Shown in pieces: positions 26,768-34,616 of a DNA stretch of 64,000 nucleotides. Both the position numbers and the translations under genes were made by a program. The first letter of the stretch is position 1; every line of letters starts with the position of its first letter. The notes under the pieces are model-generated. The model ran no database searches, had not been told where the DNA came from, and worked only from the letters and a program-made list of their open reading frames with translations. This DNA is from Methanolobus sp. WCC4 (GTDB lineage Archaea > Halobacteriota > Methanosarcinia > Methanosarcinales > Methanosarcinaceae): positions 2,028,480 to 2,092,479 of the forward strand of contig NZ_CP150629.1 in assembly GCF_038022665.1 (NCBI RefSeq). Reading direction: 5' to 3'.

Positions 26768-29700
26768 TTATACCATTTCTCTGCTAACGCATATCGTTAT
26801 TGGGTCATCATCCAGTTGCCCCGCAGAACAGCGCATCTCAACAGGTATGACCTCACTTTCTGAAGATTCAAAAGGAATAGTACAGACATGTGCCCTGCCT
26901 TCCAGTATATCCCTGATCTCAGCTGCAACCTCAAGAAGCATCTTCTGTGGATAGATATTGACGAGGTTCATTCCGATCAGGTCATTTTCCGAATATCCAA
27001 GCCGTTGGTATGAATAAGGATTCGCATAAAGTATACATCCATCACTATCCAGCATGAACACCATATCGTTCATTGACTCGAAAATTACCTTCAGGTTCCT
27101 GATATTGTTCTGTACATCGGCCTGCTCACGCATACGACCGATGACCGGACCCATCTGGGAAGCTATCGCTTCCAGGGAGTCCCTTACCTCAAAAGGCACT
27201 GCATAGGCACTATGGGATGATAACATCAGTATGGCTACAAGCTCCATACCATACCTGATAGGAATAAGTGCTGTGGCTTCAAGTCCTTCAAAGCTTAATT
27301 TCTCACCAGGAATCATCGATGTCAGTTCATAATACCGTGTATACAATGGATACTCTGTCTTGAGAAGGCGCGCATGGATGGACTTGCCACTGTAATGTCT
27401 TGCACCCTTTACAAAATCAGATGACAGGCCGGAGTGAGCTACTATGTTCATATCTCCGGTGGATCCATCTACCAGATAAAGTGCACCACAATCAAGATCA
27501 TCCATCTGAGTGGTGAATTCTACCAGCTGTGAGAACATATCACCGACATCACCAAGCGGACTGAAAAGCATACCCATATCAGAGCCTATCTGCATGAAGC
27601 TCTTCACATTCTTGCGCTCGGTTATGTCTACAATGATACCCTGGATATACTGGACATTTCCTTCTGCATCACGTTTGATGACCGATCTCTCATCAACCCA
27701 CCTGACCTCTCCTGCTTTTGTAAGGATACGATACTCAAAGGACAGATTTTCCTCACCTGAGAACATATCATATTCCATAGTGAGCCTTTCAACATCAGAG
27801 GGATGAACAATATCACCGTAGAGAACATCGCCTGACATCAGCGCATTGGCATCGTAACCGAACTGAGAGATATTCTCTGATACGAATTCGACCTTCCAGT
27901 CCTCATCAGGCCTCCAGAAGAAGACGACAGCAGGACTGCTCTTGATAACTGTTTCCAGTACCTTCTGAACTTCTATAAGATCTAGTAGTTCCTTTTCCTT
28001 CTGCTTCTGGTCGGTTATATCCCTGATAATAGCCATGATAGCCGGGCTGCCTTCATGATCGATTATAGAGGAGTTGATCTCAGTAGGAGTATTCAGTCCA
28101 TCCTTTGAGACCAGTTCTATCTCGTATTTCAGGGAAGCTTTACGGTTCTTTTCGAGACTGTTCCTGAATTTCGTCATCACAAGGCGTTTGTATTCAAGGG
28201 GCAGAAAATCCTCGAATGGCCTGTGAATTACCTCTGCTTTTGAGAAGCCTGTTATCTTACTGAACATCATATTGGCAAATACCAGCATCTCATCCTGCAC
28301 CACGATTATAGCATCATTACCTTCTTCTACAAGTGTGGAATATTTTTTCTCAGAAGCCTTGAGCTCTGCTTCAGCCTGCTTCCTTTCAGAGATGTCCCTG
28401 ACAGCCATCATAACAGAAGGTTTTTCCTCATGCATGATGAAAGAAAGACTAATCTCAGCAGGGAAGGCTCCTCCAGCTTTTTTCAGGAACTCGATCTCAT
28501 CGTTCCTGCGAATACTATGCCTGTCTTTCAGTACTTTCTTAATACGTTTACCGACCATCCGCTGATAGTCGATCGGTACATGATCAAGGAAATTCTGTTC
28601 AAACAATTCCTCCCTGGAATAACCGGTCAGTTCAGAGAATTTAGAATTTATGAATTTGAAAATATCGTCCTGCAGAATGATAATACCATCATTACCCTTC
28701 TCAACAAGTTTTGAGTATTTCTCTTCAGATGCCTTAAGCTCAGCTTCAGCCTGCTTCCTTTCAGAGATATCCCTGACAGCCATCATAACAGAGGGATGCT
28801 TTTCATAGGATACATAAGAAAGACTGATCTCGGCCGGGAAGGTATTCCCATCACTTTTCAGGAACTCTACCTCATCATTCCTTTTGATACTCCGTTTATC
28901 CTTCAGGACCTTCTTCAGCCTCTTTGATATCATTCGATAATATTCCAGAGGAACCGCTGAGAAGAATTCACTTTCCTGAAAATGATCGATCCCGTAACCG
29001 GTCATCTGGGAGAATTTCGAGTTTACAAAGCTCAGTTTTCCATCCTGAATGATAAGGATACCGTCATTGCCTTTCTCAACAAGTGTGGAATACTTTTCCT
29101 CAGATGCCTTGAGTTCAGCCTCGGCCAGTTTTCTGTCAGTTACATCCTCTATGGAAAGGAGGATACGTCGCTCAGAGCCAATACCGACATCAAGAGGTCT
29201 TGCAGTCAGACGCATTGTCCGTATACCAAGACCCTCAATAACACAATCTACCTCCTGGTATTCAAAGAAATAGTCCTCTTCAAGTCCTTTCTCCAGAAAA
29301 GCAGTCAATTCCTCTTTGTTCTCATTGCTGAGACTCAGAAAGTGTCGGCCTTCGGTGTTCTCCGGCTTTAGTTTGAAAAGATTATAGAAATATTCGTTAG
29401 CAGAAAATACATGGAACTTGCTATCGAGTATCAAAAGGGGATTCTGTATGCTGTCAACAATATTCCTGCAATAGTTCTTTTCTGAATCCCCGGAGACATT
29501 GGGACCAAATTCCCCTTTCAGGGAGAGGATCCCATGGAAAAGGTAGTTACCATCCTGCTTGACCCGGTAAGTATTTTCAACTACATCGCATGCCCTGCCA
29601 TCGGCAGAGATGATCCCATACTCTGCAGTAAAAAAAGAACTTTCATCCCTGTGATTGAATTCCAAGAAACTTTCTGTAAGCTCTTTGTTGTATGAAGGAT

Positions 29701-29935
29701 GTACTATATCCGAAAAAGTGATATTTCCAGAGATGAGATCATCAGGAGAATAGCCCAGAAGTGAGATATTATCAGAGACAGATATCACTGGCCTTGCAGC
29801 ACCATCGCCCCATAGAAAGGAAATGATAGGTACCGGGTTTGCGGACCTCATATCCCCCATACAGGACATATGATCTTTTTCTATCTGATCTTCAGAATTG
29901 ATGATACGACCACCTTCTGTGATATATTCTCTCAC
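26768..29935 (-). CDS. Multi-PAS/GAF sensor protein without kinase or other output domain
   Basis: A 1055-residue soluble protein. In order I see a PAS_3-type domain (SDNISLLGYSPDDLISGNIT), a second PAS (DSIQNPLLILDSKFHVFSAN), three closely related PAS-PAC units (about residues 280-640), a sixth PAS of the PAS_3 type with a PAC (WVDERSVIKRDAEGNVQYI), a GAF domain (about 790-920) and a seventh PAS at the C-terminus. The protein ends straight after it: no HisKA, HATPase, GGDEF or DNA-binding domain follows. Lack of output suggests it works through protein contacts, or has lost its kinase. It sits between mtaC2 and the mtaCB operon, so a methanol-related role is plausible. Confidence 0.8.
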   Translation of the reverse strand: MREYITEGGRIINSEDQIEKDHMSCMGDMRSANPVPIISFLWGDGAARPVISVSDNISLLGYSPDDLISGNITFSDIVHPSYNKELTESFLEFNHRDESSFFTAEYGIISADGRACDVVENTYRVKQDGNYLFHGILSLKGEFGPNVSGDSEKNYCRNIVDSIQNPLLILDSKFHVFSANEYFYNLFKLKPENTEGRHFLSLSNENKEELTAFLEKGLEEDYFFEYQEVDCVIEGLGIRTMRLTARPLDVGIGSERRILLSIEDVTDRKLAEAELKASEEKYSTLVEKGNDGILIIQDGKLSFVNSKFSQMTGYGIDHFQESEFFSAVPLEYYRMISKRLKKVLKDKRSIKRNDEVEFLKSDGNTFPAEISLSYVSYEKHPSVMMAVRDISERKQAEAELKASEEKYSKLVEKGNDGIIILQDDIFKFINSKFSELTGYSREELFEQNFLDHVPIDYQRMVGKRIKKVLKDRHSIRRNDEIEFLKKAGGAFPAEISLSFIMHEEKPSVMMAVRDISERKQAEAELKASEKKYSTLVEEGNDAIIVVQDEMLVFANMMFSKITGFSKAEVIHRPFEDFLPLEYKRLVMTKFRNSLEKNRKASLKYEIELVSKDGLNTPTEINSSIIDHEGSPAIMAIIRDITDQKQKEKELLDLIEVQKVLETVIKSSPAVVFFWRPDEDWKVEFVSENISQFGYDANALMSGDVLYGDIVHPSDVERLTMEYDMFSGEENLSFEYRILTKAGEVRWVDERSVIKRDAEGNVQYIQGIIVDITERKNVKSFMQIGSDMGMLFSPLGDVGDMFSQLVEFTTQMDDLDCGALYLVDGSTGDMNIVAHSGLSSDFVKGARHYSGKSIHARLLKTEYPLYTRYYELTSMIPGEKLSFEGLEATALIPIRYGMELVAILMLSSHSAYAVPFEVRDSLEAIASQMGPVIGRMREQADVQNNIRNLKVIFESMNDMVFMLDSDGCILYANPYSYQRLGYSENDLIGMNLVNIYPQKMLLEVAAEIRDILEGRAHVCTIPFESSESEVIPVEMRCSAGQLDDDPITICVSREMV
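28340..29120 (-). repeat. Internal about 375-bp duplication in the sensor gene
   Basis: The PAS-PAC units around 28350-28420 and 28725-28795 share long identical DNA stretches (for example CTTCAGCCTGCTTCCTTTCA in both), and a more diverged third copy begins near 29095. Spacing is about 375 bp or 125 codons. Confidence 0.7.
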
Positions 29936-30109
29936 GACATTATAGATGAAGTGTTTTTACTTATTCATATTAGATTAAAAGTTACAGTTATTATGCATTC
30001 TTGAAAAAACCACTTTTCTGAACTCTTTTCTTTTCCGGGAAAAAAGGAGATGTTAAATACATGTAAGATCCAACCATAATTTGGCTCCCGTCTGAATGTT
30101 GTACTTCCT

Positions 30110-30132
30110 TCAATCCAATCTACACAAGAAGG
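30110..30132. promoter_or_regulatory. Second copy of the mtaC leader element
   Basis: This 23-bp sequence matches 26180-26202 at 22 of 23 positions (single A/G difference). It lies 47 bp downstream of the mtaC2 stop and 175 bp upstream of the sensor start on the minus strand, so it could regulate the sensor or mark a region once shared with an mta operon. Confidence 0.55.
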
Positions 30133-30178
30133 GGCGTGTTTGGATGTGAGCCACCTGTTCCTTCCAATTGATCAAATG

Positions 30179-30943
30179 TCAATGTACGTGGAATTTCTCC
30201 CTTAGTTCCCCAATACCCTTGTTCTCGATTATCATGTCCGCTATCTTCGGAACAAAAGCAGCATCCTCACAGTATATCCCCAGTTCATACTTCATGACGA
30301 AATCCTGGGTCACAGCACCGCCACCACATACGAATGGTATATTTATGCCATTCTCAAGCAAACGGTCATTGACCTCCATAAATGAATACATTGTAGTTGT
30401 CATAAGGGAAGTGCCCGTAAGCATGATAGGCCTGTACTTAAGCACTGCCTGGATCACCTCGTCAATAGGAACATCGCTTCCAAGGTCAATGACCTCGTAT
30501 CCATTCGACCTCAGGAGTACGGTCAGTATCTTCTTCCCGATATCATGGATATCCCCTTCGACGACATAAGAGACAACAGTTCCCTTATATTCAGGGGCCT
30601 TTCCGGATATCTGTTTACAATATTCTATGCCATCACTCATCGCACGGGATGCTATGACAACATCCGGAAGGAACAGTACACCATCATCATACAACTGGGA
30701 GACAATATCCATACCTCTTATGAGGGCATCATCAATAAGGTCAAAAGGATCTTTCCCGGCATTTACCGCCTCTTTAAGTGCAATAATAACCTCATCCTCA
30801 TCGCCTTCATAGACAGACTCGACAATATTGCGCAGTAGTATATCAGAAGGGAAAAGTTCTCTTGCTATCTCGTCAGGTGTAAGTTCTCTTTCGAGTATGA
30901 CATTGTATCTGACAACGATACCTGTCGGATCTATATCCAGCAT
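30179..30943 (-). CDS. mtaC: Orphan methanol corrinoid protein MtaC paralogue
   Basis: A 254-residue paralogue of the MtaC at 25364-26128, same length and domain order, with the cobalt-ligand motif D-I-H-D-I-G (GDIHDIGKKI) and the GGGAVTQDF loop intact. GGAGGCTC precedes the ATG. It has no adjacent mtaB: the next gene is the PAS sensor. It could serve a distant MtaB, act as a spare corrinoid carrier, or have a sensory role with the PAS protein. The sequence shows no sign of decay. Confidence 0.9.
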   Translation of the reverse strand: MLDIDPTGIVVRYNVILERELTPDEIARELFPSDILLRNIVESVYEGDEDEVIIALKEAVNAGKDPFDLIDDALIRGMDIVSQLYDDGVLFLPDVVIASRAMSDGIEYCKQISGKAPEYKGTVVSYVVEGDIHDIGKKILTVLLRSNGYEVIDLGSDVPIDEVIQAVLKYRPIMLTGTSLMTTTMYSFMEVNDRLLENGINIPFVCGGGAVTQDFVMKYELGIYCEDAAFVPKIADMIIENKGIGELREKFHVH

Positions 30944-30986
30944 TGAGCCTCCGTTTTTGAGATTCGTTTTCTATAAGGTCGTACGT

Positions 30987-31019
30987 GCCTGAGTACAGGC
31001 AGCAATTTGCGATAGCAAA
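30987..31019 (-). promoter_or_regulatory. Paired hairpins in mtaC2 leader
   Basis: GCCTG/CAGGC (30987-30991 and 30996-31000) and TTTGC/GCAAA (31006-31010 and 31015-31019), each with a 4-nt loop, lie 44-76 nt upstream of the mtaC2 start. The arrangement resembles the two-hairpin leader of mtaC, although sequences differ. Confidence 0.4.
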
Positions 31020-31118
31020 CAGATAATGTATATACAAATTACTAACGGCTTATATTAACAGTAGATCTGATATGTAAAGGTAACGTCTAAAAAAGAATAG
31101 AAATTTTAAGGTAGAGAA

Positions 31119-31487
31119 CTATTTTGCGTCTTTATTTTCTTCCCAGATACCAAAGATGTTGCCTTCGGTATCCAGACATATAGCAAGATAACCCCATCCG
31201 GGAACAGGCATCTGGTTAAGGACCTTCCCGCCGGTTGCTTCTATCTTTTCAGCATACTCCTTTACAGAAGGAACCCCGATATAACTGGTCATACGCTGTT
31301 CCGGTTCTCCTCTAAGACCCATTCCACCCCCTATACCAGCTTCACCATCAAGACCGGTACTTTCAAAGAGATAGTAATCCATATCAGGCATTGGTTTCTC
31401 GAATTTCCAGCCAAAGAGGTCGCCATAGAATTTCTTTGAGCGCTCAACATCATCTGCAGGTATATCTATGTGAACAAAAGTTGCCAT
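31119..31487 (-). CDS. Glyoxalase/VOC family protein
   Basis: A 122-residue VOC-fold protein: FVHIDIPADDVERSKKFYGD then LFGWKFEKPMPDMDYYLF, and the C-terminal half with GYLAICLDTEGNIFGIWEEN. It resembles the CFP-30/YdeM group of VOC proteins of unknown substrate, and carries a His and Glu in the usual metal positions. Start chosen at the ATG with AGGGGTT upstream; an in-frame start 30 bp earlier is less likely. Confidence 0.85.
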   Translation of the reverse strand: MATFVHIDIPADDVERSKKFYGDLFGWKFEKPMPDMDYYLFESTGLDGEAGIGGGMGLRGEPEQRMTSYIGVPSVKEYAEKIEATGGKVLNQMPVPGWGYLAICLDTEGNIFGIWEENKDAK

Positions 31488-31582
31488 TGTATTAACCCCT
31501 TTTAGAATAAGGTCCATGATTATAAATGATCTTGTATCCGGTCACCAAATCCTTTATAGTATACTCTGCCGTTTCCCATTCA

Positions 31583-32494
31583 ATGAACCCGGGATCCAAA
31601 AAACCCTACTTTGAACTAATAAGTGGTTCTGTTCTTTTCGGACTCCTTGGTGTTTTTGTCGATCACCTGGAAGCCGTACCCACCGGGCCGATGATATTCT
31701 ATAAGCAACTTTTCGGTGTCCTTGCGTTGCTGATCTTCATAATGATCACAGGGCAGTTGTCCGGGATAGTACCCCGAAAAAAGAAACGTTACCTGTTACT
31801 GCTCGGGCTCATAAACACATGTACTATTTTCACATATTTCATATGCATCAGGTACACAAGTTTCTCAGTAGCCATACTGATGCTCTACACTGCACCGATG
31901 TATGTGACACTTCTCTCACCGGTAGTACTGAAGGAAAAGATCACACGTAAAGGAATACTGGCACTGATACTATCGTTAACAGGACTGGTGTTCATTGTCG
32001 ATATGGGTAATGTTACAGAAGGATTCTCAACCGGCAACGGATACTTCATTGGTATCATTTCAGGCATGCTCTCCGGTCTTTCCTTTGGAAGCCTGATAGT
32101 GACTATCCGCTATACCAGAGATGATCACTCAAGTATTGCCCAATTGTTCTGGTTCACCCTGATAGGAGTTATCCTGTTGCTTCCATTTGCGGGAAGGGTC
32201 TCAGCTCCAGTACTTGCTGATAACCTGAGCCTGCTGATAATATTCGGTGTAGTGAACACGGCCCTGGCTGCTCTGCTATACATCAGTGGCATATCGCAGA
32301 TAGAGGCTCAGAAAGGCAGTATACTGGCTTTACTGGAGCCTGTCAGCGGCATTTTCTTCGACGTGACAATACTCCACACACCCCTACTTGCAAGTACGAT
32401 GACAGGATGCATTTTCATTCTTCTTGGAGCATATGTTGCAGTTATGGAAAAAAGCCCGGGGATATTCGGAAAGTATTTTAAAATACAGGTATGA
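31583..32494 (+). CDS. EamA/DMT-family membrane transporter
   Basis: A roughly 303-residue protein with ten predicted transmembrane segments in two EamA halves (first half from FELISGSVLFGLLGVFVDHL, second from GNGYFIGIISGMLSGLSFGS). The family exports or exchanges amino acids and other small metabolites; the substrate is unknown. The ATG at 31583 gives the normal short N-terminus; the ATG at 31526 is also possible. It is divergent from the VOC gene. Confidence 0.88.
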   Translation: MNPGSKKPYFELISGSVLFGLLGVFVDHLEAVPTGPMIFYKQLFGVLALLIFIMITGQLSGIVPRKKKRYLLLLGLINTCTIFTYFICIRYTSFSVAILMLYTAPMYVTLLSPVVLKEKITRKGILALILSLTGLVFIVDMGNVTEGFSTGNGYFIGIISGMLSGLSFGSLIVTIRYTRDDHSSIAQLFWFTLIGVILLLPFAGRVSAPVLADNLSLLIIFGVVNTALAALLYISGISQIEAQKGSILALLEPVSGIFFDVTILHTPLLASTMTGCIFILLGAYVAVMEKSPGIFGKYFKIQV

Positions 32495-32633
32495 GAATCG
32501 TTTTCAGGTATTCTGACCGGATAATTAGTTTTATATACCCATTTCAACATATTTTGAAGTATCTGGTGCTGACATTAAACTCCAGTTGCCAGATCAACAG
32601 TGTTAACTGCGAAAAATATTGGAGATAAATATC

Positions 32634-32966
32634 ATGAGAATGCTTGAAGAATTCTTCCCTGAATTTACTGAAAAACTTGACGAGATAGACAAACTCTATG
32701 CTGAGATGAGACCTATCGATGAGAAAACATACCAGTACCTTTGTTTTGCGCTGTCCATCAAAGCAAGGTCAAAACCATGTGTCCTTAAACACTTCAAAGG
32801 TGCACTGGAAGCAGGAGCCACTGTAAAGGACCTGTCCTACATATTTGCACTTACCATGAGAGAGGCAGCCGGTGCCGATGACTGCTGGACACATGACGTG
32901 ATCGGTGACTGGAAGGAGATCCTTGAGGGGAACGTTAGTTGTACCTGCTGTGGCGATGAGGAATAA
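32634..32966 (+). CDS. Carboxymuconolactone decarboxylase/AhpD-like protein
   Basis: A 110-residue all-helical AhpD-like protein. The family usually carries C-x2-C-x3-H in a redox helix; here only the second Cys-like position and the His remain (KPCVLKHFKGALEAGA), so a thiol-disulfide role through that motif is doubtful. A C-terminal Cys cluster (SCTCCGDEE) is an unusual addition that could supply new thiols or bind a metal. GGAGAT precedes the ATG at 32634. Confidence 0.8.
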   Translation: MRMLEEFFPEFTEKLDEIDKLYAEMRPIDEKTYQYLCFALSIKARSKPCVLKHFKGALEAGATVKDLSYIFALTMREAAGADDCWTHDVIGDWKEILEGNVSCTCCGDEE

Positions 32967-33167
32967 TTACCATATCAATACAGGAATGTGTCCTGTTCAC
33001 ACATTCCTCCATTTTACTGGATATTCAGCTAACAGCGAACGGTACTGCTGAAAAACATCCAGTTTTTAATTTTGACGCAAGCTTTTAAAACCATTCACAT
33101 TCAATGATTCGTATTGAATTCTGTTACCACAGGCCGCAGGCTAAAGGAAAGATAAAGGAAGATACAC

Positions 33168-33491
33168 ATGCCATCTGAAGTAAAGGTCAATTCATCAATC
33201 TGTGGATTCACCCACAGGATAACAGGACAGCTTGAAGGAAGAAAGACGGTCATCACCGATATCGAGACTGATTGCAGCAAGGTTGCCAAAATAGCTCACA
33301 TGGAGATACCAAAGAAGCAGACCCTGAACATAAAGGAGAACTATGTAATGGACCAGGCACAGGACCACTGTTGTGCCACATGTATCGTACCAGCAGGAGT
33401 ATTGCATGTATGTAAAATGGAACTTGGTATGCTTTCCCCGACCCTTGCAAAGCAGTCCGAAAGAGTGAGCATTGAGTTCAACGTTGATTGA
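33168..33491 (+). CDS. Small cysteine-containing protein, first of a tandem pair
   Basis: A 107-residue protein with N-S-S-I-C-G-F-T-H near the N-terminus, a DC at about 38, CCATC in the middle and HVC near the C-terminus. It is a clear paralogue of the next gene. AAGGAAGAT precedes the ATG. The family resembles a conserved uncharacterised family of anaerobes (DUF6951-like, from memory). Conserved Cys and His suggest metal or cluster binding; no function is known. Confidence 0.75.
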   Translation: MPSEVKVNSSICGFTHRITGQLEGRKTVITDIETDCSKVAKIAHMEIPKKQTLNIKENYVMDQAQDHCCATCIVPAGVLHVCKMELGMLSPTLAKQSERVSIEFNVD

Positions 33492-33502
33492 TGAGGGTTC
33501 GA

Positions 33503-33826
33503 ATGTCAACAACGGTAACTGTGAATTCAGCTATCTGCGGGTTCACCCATAAGGTCACGGGAGAACTTGACGGCGCGAATATCATAATAGATATAGATAC
33601 ACCATGCGAGAAGATCAAGCAGATGTCACACATGGAGATCCCCATGATGGAGACCATGGACATCAAAGACAATTATGTCATAGACATGGCAAAGGAAGCA
33701 CAGTGCACACCTGTTTGCCTTGTGCCTGCCGGAATCCTCCATGTATGCAGGATGGAAACCGGAATGCTCTCAAAGAACCTCGCTAAGAAGTCAGGAAGAG
33801 TAAGTATAGAGTTCGATGAGCTATAG
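33503..33826 (+). CDS. Small cysteine-containing protein, second of a tandem pair
   Basis: A 107-residue paralogue of the preceding gene, starting 12 bp after its stop. The shared skeleton is VNSAICGFTHKVTGEL, a PC, then C-x3-C (QCTPVC), LVPAGILHVCRMETGMLS and SIEFDE. GAGGGT precedes the ATG at 33503. Conserved residues between the two copies mark the likely ligand set: Cys in ICGF, His after it, one Cys of DC/PC, C-x3-C and HVC. Confidence 0.75.
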   Translation: MSTTVTVNSAICGFTHKVTGELDGANIIIDIDTPCEKIKQMSHMEIPMMETMDIKDNYVIDMAKEAQCTPVCLVPAGILHVCRMETGMLSKNLAKKSGRVSIEFDEL

Positions 33827-34366
33827 ATCACACATTACTATAGTTCATAGTCAAGTTCATCGTATCATTTACGACAGATATTAAAAAGAGATGGAGGAGA
33901 TGGGTGCTGAGCATGCACCCATTGGAATCTTTCCCTTTAAGAATCCTGAGACCGGCATCTATTGGAGAGATGGCAGTTCGTTTTTCGTAAAGATGGAATC
34001 GATATTGCGTAAGGGGGACGCATTTACCGGTCTCATTTTGAAGGCTGGGATATCCGCGCCTTTTTTACCGTATGATGATAGCTGGTAGCTCATTCTACTC
34101 ATCATACATCTTCTGAAATGGTTCAGGTTTATCAACCCATATCTCAGTTTTGTTGCTATATCCATTTTTTCACCTTCTTTTGCCTTTGTCGGCAGATTAT
34201 ATCTGACTTTATAATATATAAGACTATTTACTAATTCGTGTTTCTGTCCTATTTTAATAACACAGTAAATACCGGTCTGAAAAGAATGATGACTGAACGA
34301 ATTAAAGCCGTTAATGTAAAAAGACTTTTGAACCATTGGGATAGATATCGATATAGGAGGTCTCAT
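33827..34366. other. Intergenic region, one weakly supported small ORF on the minus strand
   Basis: The 540-bp gap holds no recognised gene. The best candidate is a minus-strand ORF at 33959-34165 (68 codons) that starts with MDIATKLRYGLINLNHF, has AAGGTGA five bases upstream and a TATA-like stretch further up. The overlapping plus-strand ORF at 33891-34088 lacks a ribosome site. Confidence 0.35.
33959..34165 (-). CDS. Possible small hypothetical protein
   Basis: Sixty-eight codons, basic, no recognised motif. The ribosome site AAGGTGA and an upstream TATATATTATAA-like sequence support expression, but composition and lack of identity leave doubt. It could be the remnant of a longer gene. Confidence 0.3.
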   Translation of the reverse strand: MDIATKLRYGLINLNHFRRCMMSRMSYQLSSYGKKGADIPAFKMRPVNASPLRNIDSIFTKNELPSLQ

Positions 34367-34567
34367 ATGGACGACAGGACTCAAAAAAAGGAAAAGAAAG
34401 TAGAGGATATTGAGATTCCCAGTCTTGATGAACAGATAGATACATGGTGTACGGTCCCGGAGCAGAGTGACGAAACCAAGAGTGCGTCAGACCTTGAGGT
34501 CGATGCATGGTGCGATAATACCACTGTGGAAGAAGAAGAGAAAAAGAAAAAAGAAAAGCAACAATAG
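34367..34567 (+). CDS. Small highly charged hypothetical protein
   Basis: A 66-residue protein, very rich in Glu and Lys, with two similar segments (SLDEQIDTWCT and DLEVDAWCDN), each holding a Trp-Cys pair, and a tail of alternating Glu and Lys. The ATG at 34367 has a textbook AGGAGGT upstream, so translation is well supported although the longer frame extends 5'. I do not recognise the family. Confidence 0.65.
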   Translation: MDDRTQKKEKKVEDIEIPSLDEQIDTWCTVPEQSDETKSASDLEVDAWCDNTTVEEEEKKKKEKQQ

Positions 34568-34616
34568 ATATCGCCTTTTTAGCTGCTTTTCTGAAGAGAA
34601 GTATTATTGTATTGCG

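Noticed and set aside
30110-30132. Shared element considered as insertion-sequence end
   Set aside because: No transposase or second inverted copy is nearby; both copies are in the same orientation near mta genes.
33490-33510. GGGTTCGAATG resembles a tRNA T-loop
   Set aside because: It is the ribosome site and start of a small Cys-containing gene; no acceptor or anticodon stems surround it.
33891-34088. Plus-strand ORF of 65 codons
   Set aside because: No ribosome site, and it overlaps a better-supported minus-strand candidate.
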